This document shows positions 1-8,405 of a stretch of 64,000 bases of DNA, one piece after another. The stretch lies in the NCBI RefSeq assembly GCF_014489415.1, contig NZ_CP060822.1, positions 3,581,501-3,645,500 of the forward strand, read 5' to 3'. The first letter of the stretch is position 1, and each line of letters starts with the position of its first letter. Source of the DNA: Cylindrospermopsis curvispora GIHE-G1. Its GTDB lineage: Bacteria > Cyanobacteriota > Cyanobacteriia > Cyanobacteriales > Nostocaceae. A program made the position numbers and the translations under genes. The notes beneath the pieces were generated by a model that saw only the letters and a list, made by a program, of their open reading frames with translations, had not been told where the DNA came from and did not search any database.

Positions 1-221
1 GAGCAATGAGAGCGAACCCTATCTTCATTATTGTAGATTTAGAGCACACCCGCAGAAAATACTCCTAGACATTTTAGTTGAGGTAATCACCATAGCATTA
101 TTAAAGGTATCACTGGTAATCGGATCTAAATTTCCATTATTGAGATTCTGGAGGATTGGATGATGGGGATCGGGTTTTTCAGTCCCAAATGCCCAGACTT
201 GACCACCCAATCATCCACAGT

Positions 222-827
222 TTATACTAGGGCCAGGGGGCGACTACCAGCTGCATGTCGGTCAATTACTTGGTCAATAAGTCCATATTCCCTGGCCTCT
301 TGGGGAGACATGAAAAAATCCCGCTCCGTATCTTCAGCTATTCGGTCAAATGGCTGACCAGTATGTTCAGCCAAATATTCGTTTAGCTTGCGTTTGTGAT
401 ATAGAATTTCTCGGGCTTGAATTTCTATATCTGTCGCTTGTCCCTGAGCACCGCCTAATGGCTGGTGAATCATGATGCGCGAGTGAGGTAAACTCATACG
501 TTTACCTTTAGTACCTGCACTCAATAAAAAGGCCCCCATACTAGCAGCCAGCCCTGTACAAATAGTACACACATCAGGGCGGATGTTCTTCATAGTATCA
601 AAAATCCCCATTCCTGCTGTCACTGAACCACCGGGAGAGTTGATATACATATAAATATCTTTCTCCGGGTCTTCAGAGTCTAAAAACAGCAGTTGGGCCA
701 CTATTAGATTAGCTAAACTGCTATCCACCTGTTGCCCTAAAAAAACTATCCGTTCGCGCAGCAGACGTGAATAGATATCAAAGGCGCGTTCGCCCCGACC
801 CGATTGTTCAATAACGATAGGAATCAT
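222..827 (-). CDS. clpP: ATP-dependent Clp protease proteolytic subunit ClpP
   Basis: A 201-residue serine peptidase of family S14. It forms the barrel-shaped core that degrades proteins delivered by ClpX or ClpC in the cytosol. The catalytic triad is visible: Ser96 in GLAASMGAF, His121 in MIHQPLGG and Asp170 in TERDFFM. The length matches ordinary bacterial ClpP, and the start MIPIVIEQ is typical of the family. It stands alone here, with no clpX or clpR next to it, so it is probably one of several cyanobacterial ClpP paralogues. The family assignment is certain; the paralogue number cannot be told from this sequence. Confidence 0.97.
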   Translation of the reverse strand: MIPIVIEQSGRGERAFDIYSRLLRERIVFLGQQVDSSLANLIVAQLLFLDSEDPEKDIYMYINSPGGSVTAGMGIFDTMKNIRPDVCTICTGLAASMGAFLLSAGTKGKRMSLPHSRIMIHQPLGGAQGQATDIEIQAREILYHKRKLNEYLAEHTGQPFDRIAEDTERDFFMSPQEAREYGLIDQVIDRHAAGSRPLALV

Positions 828-935
828 GAGGTTATTTGTAGCTATTTGCCCTTTATTTTATCCGAGGTTCGAGAGAATGGACTGGATTGATAGCCTATAT
901 CTCATATTTCAAGCGGAACTTTTAATGGCACTTTT

Positions 936-955
936 GGTCTGGGTTAGAGCAGACC
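936..955. repeat. Short inverted repeat upstream of ccmP microprotein
   Basis: GGTCTG and CAGACC, separated by 8 nt, form a 6-bp hairpin in the divergent region between clpP and the small ORF at 1062. No T-tract follows it, so it is not an obvious terminator. It could be an operator or an mRNA leader structure. Confidence 0.3.
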
Positions 956-1061
956 TGAATATCATAACATGTCATCGGGTAAATCCCAATTAAAGGTGTA
1001 TTCAGATTAGTGGTTCAATTAATCAGATTAAAAATGCTACTTATCAAGTGGGAGGAGTGTT

Positions 1062-1187
1062 ATGCTACAAAGACTCATACAGGCAGTTTTCATTACTTTT
1101 CTACTTTACTTAGTTGTCATTCTCAATCTAACTCATCAAACTCCCCCTAAACCCATACTACCAGTGTCAGACATTTCTTTGTTATAG
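1062..1187 (+). CDS. Hypothetical single-pass membrane microprotein (41 aa)
   Basis: A 41-residue ORF starting ATG at 1062, with a strong ribosome binding site (GGGAGGAG) about 8 nt upstream. Residues 5-23 are a continuous hydrophobic stretch (including AVFITFLLYLVVILNL), predicted to be one transmembrane helix. A short proline-containing tail follows. It ends 76 bp before ccmP on the same strand. I recognise no family; it is not one of the photosystem or cytochrome b6f small subunits that I know. The good RBS and the clean hydrophobic segment make it likely to be real, but homologues were not checked. Confidence 0.55.
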   Translation: MLQRLIQAVFITFLLYLVVILNLTHQTPPKPILPVSDISLL

Positions 1188-1263
1188 TTGTGCCAAAATG
1201 CGCGTTTTTTCTGAGAAGATATTTTGGTAAACTGTTGACACGAACAGACGGAGGTGCAAAACT

Positions 1264-1902
1264 TTGGGCATAGAATTACGCAGTTACGTATTTCTAGACA
1301 ACTTACAACCGCAACATGCGGCATATATGGGAACAGTGGCCCAAGGTTTTTTACCTCTACCGGGTGACACTTCCATCTGGATTGAAATTTCACCCGGTAT
1401 TGAAATCAATAAAATTACTGATGTTGCCTTAAAATCTGCTTCTGTGCGTCCGGGATGGCAAATAGTAGAAAGACTATATGGAATGTTGGAACTACATTCT
1501 GGGTCCCAGGGGGAAACAAGAGCAGCAGGACAAGCGGTTTTGGACTTATTAGGAGTCAAAAAAGAGGACTGTCTCAAACCACGAGTCATTTCCAGTCAAA
1601 TTATTCGCAACATTGATGCTTATCAAACCCAGCTGATCAACCGTAGTCGTCGTGGACAACTGTTATTAGCTGGACAAACCCTCTACGTTTTAGAAGTTGA
1701 ACCTGCTGCTTATGCAGCATTAGCTGCTAATGAAGCGGAAAAAGCTGCTGCGATTAATATTCTAGAAGTTTTACCAGTGGGTAGTTTTGGCAGACTTTAT
1801 CTAGGGGGAACAGAACGAGATATTTTAGCTGGTGCTGCTGGAGCTTTAGCAGCTATTGAAAATGTTCCCGGTCGTGCTCCCCAAGGCCATCGTAAAGAAT
1901 AG
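1264..1902 (+). CDS. ccmP: Carboxysome shell protein CcmP (tandem BMC domains)
   Basis: A 212-residue protein whose N-terminus ([19 protein letters not shown]) and overall length match CcmP, the double-BMC-domain (BMC-T) shell protein of beta-carboxysomes. CcmP trimers stack into gated pores thought to pass metabolites such as 3-PGA or RuBP. Two BMC repeats are seen, roughly residues 5-100 and 105-205; the second contains [15 protein letters not shown] and FGRLYLGG. The start is TTG at 1264, preceded by GGAGGT, and is supported by the family's MG(I/V)ELRSYVFLD start. The gene is away from the main ccmKLMNO cluster, as is usual for ccmP. Confidence 0.93.
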   Translation: MGIELRSYVFLDNLQPQHAAYMGTVAQGFLPLPGDTSIWIEISPGIEINKITDVALKSASVRPGWQIVERLYGMLELHSGSQGETRAAGQAVLDLLGVKKEDCLKPRVISSQIIRNIDAYQTQLINRSRRGQLLLAGQTLYVLEVEPAAYAALAANEAEKAAAINILEVLPVGSFGRLYLGGTERDILAGAAGALAAIENVPGRAPQGHRKE

Positions 1903-1918
1903 TGACAGGATAATTAAA

Positions 1919-2725
1919 ATGGCAATTGAAACACATCTTACCCTACTTAAAGCAGGTGCTGTTACCTGGTTAGATTGGAGAGGGCGAAACCCAGAACTTC
2001 AAGTTGATTTGAGTACCTCTAATTTAAGGGGGGAGAATTTTCGCGGTGCTAATTTCCAAAATGTCAATTTAAATCAGGTGGACTTTAGCCATGCTTTGCT
2101 GGTAAGAGCAGACTTTCAAAATGCCAATTTAAGTGCTGCCAATCTAAATAGCGCTAAATTAGTTCAGGCAAATCTTAGAAAAGCTAATTTAAGTGTCGCT
2201 AACCTGCAGAATGCTAATTTAATGCGTGCAAACTTAGATGAAGCAGTCCTAATTGGAGCAGATCTAAAGAGTTCAAACCTACAGGATGCAGTAGTTACCA
2301 GTGCTAACTTAATTGGAACTGACTTTTACTGTGCTAATTTAAATGGTGTTGATTTAGCTTATAGTAAACTTATACGCAGTAATCTGAGTTTTGCCAATTT
2401 AATCGGAGCAAATTTAATTGGTAGTAATTTACAAGACTGTAATTTGTATGAAGCTGAAATTATAAGTAGTTACTTATATGACACAAATTTATCCAGAGCT
2501 AATTTAAGCAGATCCCATTTGGGAAGTTCCTATTTATGTCGCGCCAATTTCATGGAAGCTAATTTAACTAGCGCTGATCTAACAGGTGCTAATTTAAAAG
2601 ATGCTAATTTAGCTGGTGCCAATCTTCAGGGAGCGAATCTTAGATGTGCTAATTTAACAGGTGCTAATTTAACAGGTGCCAATTTGCAAAACGCCATTTT
2701 ACCTCCCGTTTTTATTTGTAATTGA
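1919..2725 (+). CDS. Pentapeptide-repeat protein
   Basis: A protein of about 268 residues built almost entirely of A(N/D)Lxx pentapeptide repeats from residue 30 to the end, predicting a right-handed quadrilateral beta-helix. I start it at ATG 1919 (MAIETHLTLLKAGAVTWLDW). The alternative upstream TTG at 1856 would overlap the end of ccmP by 47 bp, and the extra residues look non-homologous. It begins 16 bp after ccmP and may be co-transcribed. Such proteins are abundant in cyanobacteria and mostly of unknown role. The repeats are also evident as a DNA periodicity of 15 bp. Confidence 0.9.
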   Translation: MAIETHLTLLKAGAVTWLDWRGRNPELQVDLSTSNLRGENFRGANFQNVNLNQVDFSHALLVRADFQNANLSAANLNSAKLVQANLRKANLSVANLQNANLMRANLDEAVLIGADLKSSNLQDAVVTSANLIGTDFYCANLNGVDLAYSKLIRSNLSFANLIGANLIGSNLQDCNLYEAEIISSYLYDTNLSRANLSRSHLGSSYLCRANFMEANLTSADLTGANLKDANLAGANLQGANLRCANLTGANLTGANLQNAILPPVFICN

Positions 2726-2863
2726 GGGTAAAGATATACTTGATGGTTCAATGGATAATGGAGTGAGAGTTGTCCACAGCTATAGTACTGGAAACAACTG
2801 TTTTTGTTCTGGGGAAATGATATTGCTAGATTACCCAGTTCACCACAAGTGTAGATTCTGAAA

Positions 2864-4036
2864 ATGAAGCCCAAACCCATAAATTCTAATTATACCAGAA
2901 AGCCAAGAATATTTAACCAACCAGACCGTTTCATCGAAGGTTGGTACTGGGTGCTACCTTCCCATAAGCTATTAGTTGGTGAGGTAAAACCTATCACTAT
3001 TTTGGGGAAAGAATTGGTAATCTATCGTGGAGAAGATGAACTGGTAGTTATCTTTGATGCTTACTGTCCACACATGGGTGCTCATCTTGGGGAAGGTAAG
3101 GTGAAAGGTAATGAACTACGTTGTTTTTTACATCACTGGCAATATGATCAACAGGGTTTTTGTACCAAGATTCCCTGTTTGGATGAAAGCATAGATATTA
3201 CGGCCACTAAATCTATTAAAGCTAGAAATTGGCCTACCGAGGAAAAATATGGTTTGATTTGGGTATGGACAGGAGAAAATCCTCAACAATCCTTACCTTT
3301 TATTCCGGAGTGGGAAGTTGCAGAACTAGATATAGCCTTTGGTGGTAAGTTTATCATCCATTGTCATCCTCATATTGTGATGGTTAATCTTATTGATGCT
3401 CAGCATTTTTACAATATTCATCGACCAGTATCCGCATCTAGTTTTCAAAAACAAGAACTGAATGAGAATGCAATTATTTTCAGGTACAATCAGCAGTGTA
3501 ATAACTATAATTCTAATTCTCCAAGTAAAATTCTCCGATTTTTGCTTAATCCACCCATCAGCTATCATCTTTGTTATTGGTATGGGAGCACGCTGATAGT
3601 CAGGGTAGAAATTAGGTTTTTACATTTTCAGGTTAACTGTCACATTCTTTATGCACTACGTTTAATAGAATCAGGAAGGACCACGGGAATAAGAATTTTT
3701 ATCGGTAAAAAACGTCCAGGTATCATTGGTCATATATATGGCAAATTCCTTCTGTGGTTGAGTAAAATCGCGATTAACGCCATTAACTATATGCCAAGTC
3801 AACACAGTATACTTTTTCCCAAACCGGGGAAAAATAATCGTAAAAATATTCAGTTTAACTTACAACATCCCCTAGCACTAGATCAACCAATTATAGAATT
3901 TATTAATCATTTAGAGAGACAAAAACCTCTCAAATGGGGAACATGGAGCTGGGAAAGGTTAAGAGACAACCAACAAATGGAGTCAGAAAAACCTCAAAAC
4001 CTCCAAAAATGGCGTGATGACTTAGCTAATGATTGA
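2864..4036 (+). CDS. Rieske-type non-heme iron oxygenase
   Basis: A 390-residue Rieske oxygenase alpha-subunit-like protein. The N-terminal Rieske [2Fe-2S] domain has CPHMGAHLGEG followed by CFLHHW (CxH...Cx2H pattern, residues ~68-92). The catalytic domain has the mononuclear iron motif N-x2-D-x2-H-x4-H (NLIDAQHFYNIH, residues ~176-187). The overall layout resembles single-component ring-hydroxylating or sterol-desaturase-like (KshA/DAF-36) oxygenases, which take electrons from a separate reductase and ferredoxin. The substrate cannot be told from sequence. It is preceded by a 138-bp gap after the pentapeptide gene and followed by a long non-coding gap. Confidence 0.88.
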   Translation: MKPKPINSNYTRKPRIFNQPDRFIEGWYWVLPSHKLLVGEVKPITILGKELVIYRGEDELVVIFDAYCPHMGAHLGEGKVKGNELRCFLHHWQYDQQGFCTKIPCLDESIDITATKSIKARNWPTEEKYGLIWVWTGENPQQSLPFIPEWEVAELDIAFGGKFIIHCHPHIVMVNLIDAQHFYNIHRPVSASSFQKQELNENAIIFRYNQQCNNYNSNSPSKILRFLLNPPISYHLCYWYGSTLIVRVEIRFLHFQVNCHILYALRLIESGRTTGIRIFIGKKRPGIIGHIYGKFLLWLSKIAINAINYMPSQHSILFPKPGKNNRKNIQFNLQHPLALDQPIIEFINHLERQKPLKWGTWSWERLRDNQQMESEKPQNLQKWRDDLAND

Positions 4037-4459
4037 TTATAGATAGATTGATGATAATTTCTGGTGAACAAGCTGCAACAATAAAAATGAAGTGGTTTGG
4101 CCACTTCATCAATTCCCAGGTAGAACCTTAGTATCCAGTATAGCGGTGACCAAAATTGGAAATCGTATAAAATCCAACAAAACGTAAAATTATTTTCTCA
4201 TTTTCTCGATGACAGATTTTTACCCACCAAATCTGTTTTCAGCTCTAGTAGATTAAGCCCCGATTTTACCATGATAAATTAATGCTTATTCTAAACATTA
4301 CCATAAATCCCAAAATAATATGATGTTATAAGTCAATTATAAATCTATGCACCCACATATATAAATTTATTGATTTTAATTCAAAACTGAAACTTGAAAA
4401 CTGAAAACTGATAAAAAATTGGGTCGGAATTTGCACAAAATTCTCTCTTACTAGGACCT
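4037..4459. other. Intergenic region, 423 bp, no gene seen
   Basis: This AT-rich stretch separates the Rieske gene from the kinase. It holds a 9-bp perfect hairpin (4087-4109, ATGAAGTGG/CCACTTCAT with loop TTTGG) and short direct repeats of GAAAACT near 4390-4412. The hairpin has an A-tract on its 5' side, so only on the minus strand does it resemble a terminator. The promoter of the downstream kinase probably lies in the last 100 bp. Confidence 0.4.
4087..4109. repeat. Perfect 9-bp inverted repeat
   Basis: ATGAAGTGG and CCACTTCAT flank a 5-nt loop, downstream of the Rieske oxygenase stop at 4036. It may serve as a processing or stabilising 3' end for that mRNA. The T-rich flank needed for intrinsic termination is on the opposite strand. 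Confidence 0.4.
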
Positions 4460-6307
4460 ATGCAAATTTGTCAAAATCCCAATTGTTCTAACCCGTTCAA
4501 CCCTAACCACAGTAGATTTTGCATCGTTTGCGGACATGATAAATTTGGTGAAATCCTCAGAAACCGCTACCGTGTTTTGCGGTTATTGGGTGAGGGAGGT
4601 TTCAGCAAGACTTATGCTGCAGAGGATGTGGATAGACTAGACGCACCCTGTGTAATTAAACAATTTTTTCCCCAGGTTCAAGGAACTGTTGAACGTGCTA
4701 AAGCAGCAGAATTCTTTAAGGAGGAGGCTTATCGCTTATATGAATTAGGAGAAAATCATTCTCAAATTCCCCGGTTACTAGCTTACTTTGAACAGGGATC
4801 AAGTTTGTATTTAGTTCAGGAATTTATCATTGGTAAAACTCTATTAGAAGAGGTGAAAGAACGGCCTTATTCTGAAGCTCAAATACGTCAACTGTTATTG
4901 GATTTATTACCCGTTCTCGATTTTATTCACCACAAAAATGTTATCCATCGGGATATCAAACCTGAAAATATTATTCGTCGTAGTTTGGACAATAAACTTG
5001 TGTTAATTGATTTTGGCGGTGCTAAACAAGTTACTCAAACCAGTATGGCTAGACAAGCAACAGCTATATACACTTTAGGCTATGCACCAACGGAACAAAT
5101 GGCAGGTTTTGCTTGTCACAGTAGCGATCTATATGCTTTAGGTGTAACTTGTATACGTCTATTGACCCAATGTTTACCCGTACAAAATAGTTATCAACTT
5201 AAAGATCCTCTTTATGACCCCATGAGAGCAAAATGGTTATGGCAAGAATTTTTACACAGTAGAGGTGTTATAATTAGTCGGCAATTAATATATATTTTAG
5301 ACCGTTTACTACAACATTTTGCCCAGGATAGATATCAGTCAGCAATGGAAGTTTTATATGATCTACAAAATGATTTTCCTGTAAATTCAGAAGAATCAAA
5401 AATTAACTTGGGTACTCCTATTATAGAAGTAGCAACCACCCAGCAAAAACTTGTTGTGAATGTGCCACGCTTAGAAATCTTCGAGTTTCAGACCATGATA
5501 TCCCATCAGGAAAATGATGAAGCTAAGCATGAAAGAAGGATAGGAAAATTCTTTACAGAAGAACTAAATAAACATCTCTATTTAGAAATGGTATTAGTTC
5601 CCGGTGGTAGTTTTTTAATGGGTTCACCAGAATTTGAAGGTAATGGGGATGAACATCCCCAACATCAGGTAATTGTTGAACCATTTTATATGGCTAAATA
5701 TCCCATTACCCAAGCACAATGGAAAGCAGTAGCAACATTACCAAAGGTCACCCAAAATCTAAACCCCAATCCTAGCAGGTTTAAGGGGGTCAATTTACCT
5801 GTAGAAAATGTCTCTTGGTACGAAGCAGTGGAATTTTGTTTACGTTTATCATTAACCACTGCTAGAAATTATCGTTTACCAAGTGAAGCAGAATGGGAAT
5901 ATGCTTGTCGTGCGGGAACTACTACTGCTTTTTACTTCGGTGAAAATATTACTCCAGACTTAATCAATTGTAATGTTAGTCAATCTTATATAGCGGATTT
6001 TGGCAGAAACTTCACTCCACAAATTACAGAGGTTGGTAACCTGAACTTAGCAAATGCTTTCGGATTGTATGATATGCACGGTCTAGTTTGGGAATGGTGT
6101 GCTGACCCCTGGCATAATAATTACCATGGCGCTCCTAGGGATGGTAGTGTTTGGGATACAAATGGTGATATTAATCGTCGGGTATTGCGTGGAGGCGCTT
6201 GGAATTTTAGTGCAGAACTTTGCCGTAGCGCCAGTCGCAGTTGGAATGAAGCAGAGGGTGGTTTAAGAATGTCCGGTTTTCGCGTGGTTCTTTCCTTTTA
6301 CGGGTGA
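4460..6307 (+). CDS. Ser/Thr protein kinase with zinc ribbon and C-terminal formylglycine-generating-enzyme (SUMF1) domain
   Basis: A 615-residue fusion. An N-terminal zinc ribbon (C4-x4-C9, C21-x2-C24) leads into a Hanks-type kinase. The kinase has a glycine loop GEGGFSKTY, Lys67, HRDIKPEN at 163-170 and the DFG motif at 184-186, so it should be active. From about residue 375 to the end is an FGE-sulfatase/SUMF1-like domain (MVLVPGGSFLMGS, RLPSEAEWEYACRAGT, GLVWEWC, RVLRGGAW). This kinase-plus-FGE layout is known in filamentous cyanobacteria. The FGE-like part may be a binding or sensing module rather than a true formylglycine generator. Its last 45 bp overlap the 3' end of fabD on the other strand. 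Confidence 0.93.
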   Translation: MQICQNPNCSNPFNPNHSRFCIVCGHDKFGEILRNRYRVLRLLGEGGFSKTYAAEDVDRLDAPCVIKQFFPQVQGTVERAKAAEFFKEEAYRLYELGENHSQIPRLLAYFEQGSSLYLVQEFIIGKTLLEEVKERPYSEAQIRQLLLDLLPVLDFIHHKNVIHRDIKPENIIRRSLDNKLVLIDFGGAKQVTQTSMARQATAIYTLGYAPTEQMAGFACHSSDLYALGVTCIRLLTQCLPVQNSYQLKDPLYDPMRAKWLWQEFLHSRGVIISRQLIYILDRLLQHFAQDRYQSAMEVLYDLQNDFPVNSEESKINLGTPIIEVATTQQKLVVNVPRLEIFEFQTMISHQENDEAKHERRIGKFFTEELNKHLYLEMVLVPGGSFLMGSPEFEGNGDEHPQHQVIVEPFYMAKYPITQAQWKAVATLPKVTQNLNPNPSRFKGVNLPVENVSWYEAVEFCLRLSLTTARNYRLPSEAEWEYACRAGTTTAFYFGENITPDLINCNVSQSYIADFGRNFTPQITEVGNLNLANAFGLYDMHGLVWEWCADPWHNNYHGAPRDGSVWDTNGDINRRVLRGGAWNFSAELCRSASRSWNEAEGGLRMSGFRVVLSFYG

Positions 6308-7186
6308 GCTTGAAATTTGTTCAAGATTCTGGATGTTTTTCAGTTCTATACCCTGAACAGTACGTTTGATTAACCCGGTTAATACATTACCCGGTCCTAT
6401 TTCTATTACTTTCTCAATCCCAGATTGTGGTAGTTGTAAGGAAATTTCTCGCCACCTGACTGAACCTGTCATTTGTTGAATTAAACGTTCCTTCAAAACC
6501 TGCGGGTTGGTGCGGGGAATTGGGTCAACGTTGGAAGATACGGGAATTATTGCCGTCTCAAAAGCTATATCATCTAATATTGCTTGAAATTCCTGGGATG
6601 GACCCTTCATTAATGGCGAATGAAATGCACCAGAAACTTTTAGGGCAACTGCTCGTTTTGCCTTTACCTGTGACATTACAGCTTCTACTGCTGTTGGTGT
6701 ACCTGAAACTACAACCTGCGCTAGACTATTATCATTCGCTAAAACAACATTGGGGGTTTTGGCAATCACTTCTTCTAATTGCTGTCTGTCAAAATTGAGT
6801 AATGCTGCCATCATTCCCCCAGCTGCATTATCCATGATTTCCCCGCGTCGTTTGACCAGTTGCAATCCCGTTGACCAATCAAACACACCAGCTACATACA
6901 GGGCGATATATTCTCCCAAACTATGACCAGCAACTAAGTCTGGTTCTTGCCCTCTTTCTCTTAACAGGTCTGCCATAATACTTTCAACTACATACAAACA
7001 GGGTTGAGTGTAAACTGTTTGTGATAATTTCGCCTCGTCACCCTGACAGATTTCATCTACGGACCACCCCAAGATGTTTCTGGCCTGGTCGAATTTGGCT
7101 TTGGCAGATTCTATACCTAGTAGATCTATTCCCATATTTAAGGACTGAGAACCTTGTCCGGGAAATACCCATGCAGTTTTAGTCAT
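6263..7186 (-). CDS. fabD: Malonyl CoA-acyl carrier protein transacylase FabD
   Basis: A 307-residue transacylase that moves malonyl from CoA to ACP for fatty acid synthesis. It has the N-terminal FPGQGSQ motif, active-site Ser89 in GHSLGE and His189 in GAFHSPLM. The length is slightly above usual: the last ~15 residues (SSSPVKGKNHAKTGHS) extend into sequence that antisense-overlaps the kinase gene, and look like a non-conserved tail. It is the last gene of a plsX-fabH-fabD set on the minus strand, 45 bp after fabH. Confidence 0.96.
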   Translation of the reverse strand: MTKTAWVFPGQGSQSLNMGIDLLGIESAKAKFDQARNILGWSVDEICQGDEAKLSQTVYTQPCLYVVESIMADLLRERGQEPDLVAGHSLGEYIALYVAGVFDWSTGLQLVKRRGEIMDNAAGGMMAALLNFDRQQLEEVIAKTPNVVLANDNSLAQVVVSGTPTAVEAVMSQVKAKRAVALKVSGAFHSPLMKGPSQEFQAILDDIAFETAIIPVSSNVDPIPRTNPQVLKERLIQQMTGSVRWREISLQLPQSGIEKVIEIGPGNVLTGLIKRTVQGIELKNIQNLEQISSSPVKGKNHAKTGHS

Positions 7187-7231
7187 TTGATATTTGGTTG
7201 CTGATAATTGGTCATTACAGTTGATCGTTAA

Positions 7232-8233
7232 TTATTTACCCCATTGGAAAATTGCTGCACCCCAACTCAACCCTGCTCCGAAACCGGATGTAACGATTAT
7301 ATCATTGGATTGGATTTTTCCCTGGCGCACTGCTTCGTCTAACGCCAGGGGAATAGAAGCAGCAGAGGTATTGCCATAATTAGCAACGTTGCTAATTACT
7401 TTATGGTCAGGTATGTTAAGTCTTTGCGCAACAGCGTTGATAATCCGCTGGTTAGCTTGGTGCAAGATCAACCAATCTATTCTCTCTACGGTCAAATTAG
7501 CACTAAATAAGGCTTTGTCTATCACTTCTGGCACTTTTTGCACAGCAAAACGATAAACCTCTTTACCGTTCATTGTGATGGGTTCATAACTACCTATAGG
7601 AGTATGAATATTTGGTTTGAGCTCTTGGGTCTTACCCTGGTAACTCAAATTCAGGTAGTGGTTTTGTGTACCATCACTTTTGAGGGCAAATCCTAATAGG
7701 CGATCGCTGTTATTAGCTTGCAATACCACTGCCCCTGCTCCATCACCAAACAAGATGCAGGTACGACGATCTTGCCAGTCTACCCAACGAGAGAGGACAT
7801 CTGCACCTATTAGAAGTACATTTTGGTAGACTCCTGTTCTTATGTATTGGCCCGCAGTCACCAGTCCAAAGACGAATCCAGAACAAGCTGCAGTTAAATC
7901 AAAGGCCACCGCCTTAACGGCACCTATTTCAGCCTGTACTTGACAAGCACTGCCAAATAAATCATCCGGAGTGGAGGTTGCCAACAGAATTAAATCTATA
8001 TCTTCTGGTTTAATCCCAGCTGCTGCTATTGCCTGTTGACTAGCATCAGTAGCTAAGGTAGTTAATGATTCTGGAGGTAGTGCCAACTGCCGTTGACAAA
8101 TACCTGTTCTTGTGGTAATCCAATCATCGGAAGTTTCCACCAGTTGAGTAAGCAACTGGTTATCTAGGGTAGTTTTTGCTATAGCTGACCCACTACCCGT
8201 AATTGCCATACCTTGTAGGAATAAATTTTGCAC
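7232..8233 (-). CDS. fabH: 3-oxoacyl-ACP synthase III FabH
   Basis: A 333-residue KAS III enzyme that condenses acetyl-CoA with malonyl-ACP to start fatty acid synthesis. The nucleophile is Cys117 in DLTAACSGF. The His (ILHQANQRI) and Asn (NYGNTSAAS) of the Cys-His-Asn triad are in place. It lies between plsX and fabD, all transcribed leftwards, a standard cyanobacterial arrangement. The 172-bp spacer between plsX and fabH carries hairpins, so fabH may have its own promoter or be modulated separately. Confidence 0.97.
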   Translation of the reverse strand: MQNLFLQGMAITGSGSAIAKTTLDNQLLTQLVETSDDWITTRTGICQRQLALPPESLTTLATDASQQAIAAAGIKPEDIDLILLATSTPDDLFGSACQVQAEIGAVKAVAFDLTAACSGFVFGLVTAGQYIRTGVYQNVLLIGADVLSRWVDWQDRRTCILFGDGAGAVVLQANNSDRLLGFALKSDGTQNHYLNLSYQGKTQELKPNIHTPIGSYEPITMNGKEVYRFAVQKVPEVIDKALFSANLTVERIDWLILHQANQRIINAVAQRLNIPDHKVISNVANYGNTSAASIPLALDEAVRQGKIQSNDIIVTSGFGAGLSWGAAIFQWGK

Positions 8234-8327
8234 TCCTAATCTCCGTTGTCATTTATTCACGGTGAAACCACCGTCATTTGGGTTGAGCGAGTTTGGTAGA
8301 GGTGGAGATTTTCTGCAAAAACATCAG

Positions 8328-8356
8328 GAAGCAGTTAGAACTGAGCTAACCGCTTC
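8328..8356. repeat. Imperfect inverted repeat in plsX-fabH spacer
   Basis: GAAGCAGTTAG pairs with CTAACCGCTTC around a 7-nt loop, with one mismatch. A smaller hairpin (ACGGTG/CACCGT) sits nearby at about 8260-8275. Both lie between the stop of plsX and the start of fabH on the minus strand, where they could act as mRNA-processing or attenuating structures. Confidence 0.4.
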
Positions 8357-8405
8357 TAGAAAGCTATGCGGATAGGCTTAACAACCTCAACTTCATCCAG
8401 AATTC

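Noticed and set aside
28-210. 60-residue minus-strand ORF downstream of clpP
   Set aside because: No RBS, no recognisable family and a composition like non-coding AT-rich DNA; probably chance.
1856-1918. Upstream extension of the pentapeptide gene into ccmP
   Set aside because: Would need a TTG start inside ccmP; the family-like start is at 1919.
2864-4036. Assignment of the Rieske protein to saxitoxin oxygenases (SxtT/SxtH)
   Set aside because: No other sxt genes are nearby, the length (390) is larger, and no specific motif match was seen.
4087-4109. Terminator call for the hairpin after the Rieske gene
   Set aside because: The T-run is on the wrong strand for that gene.
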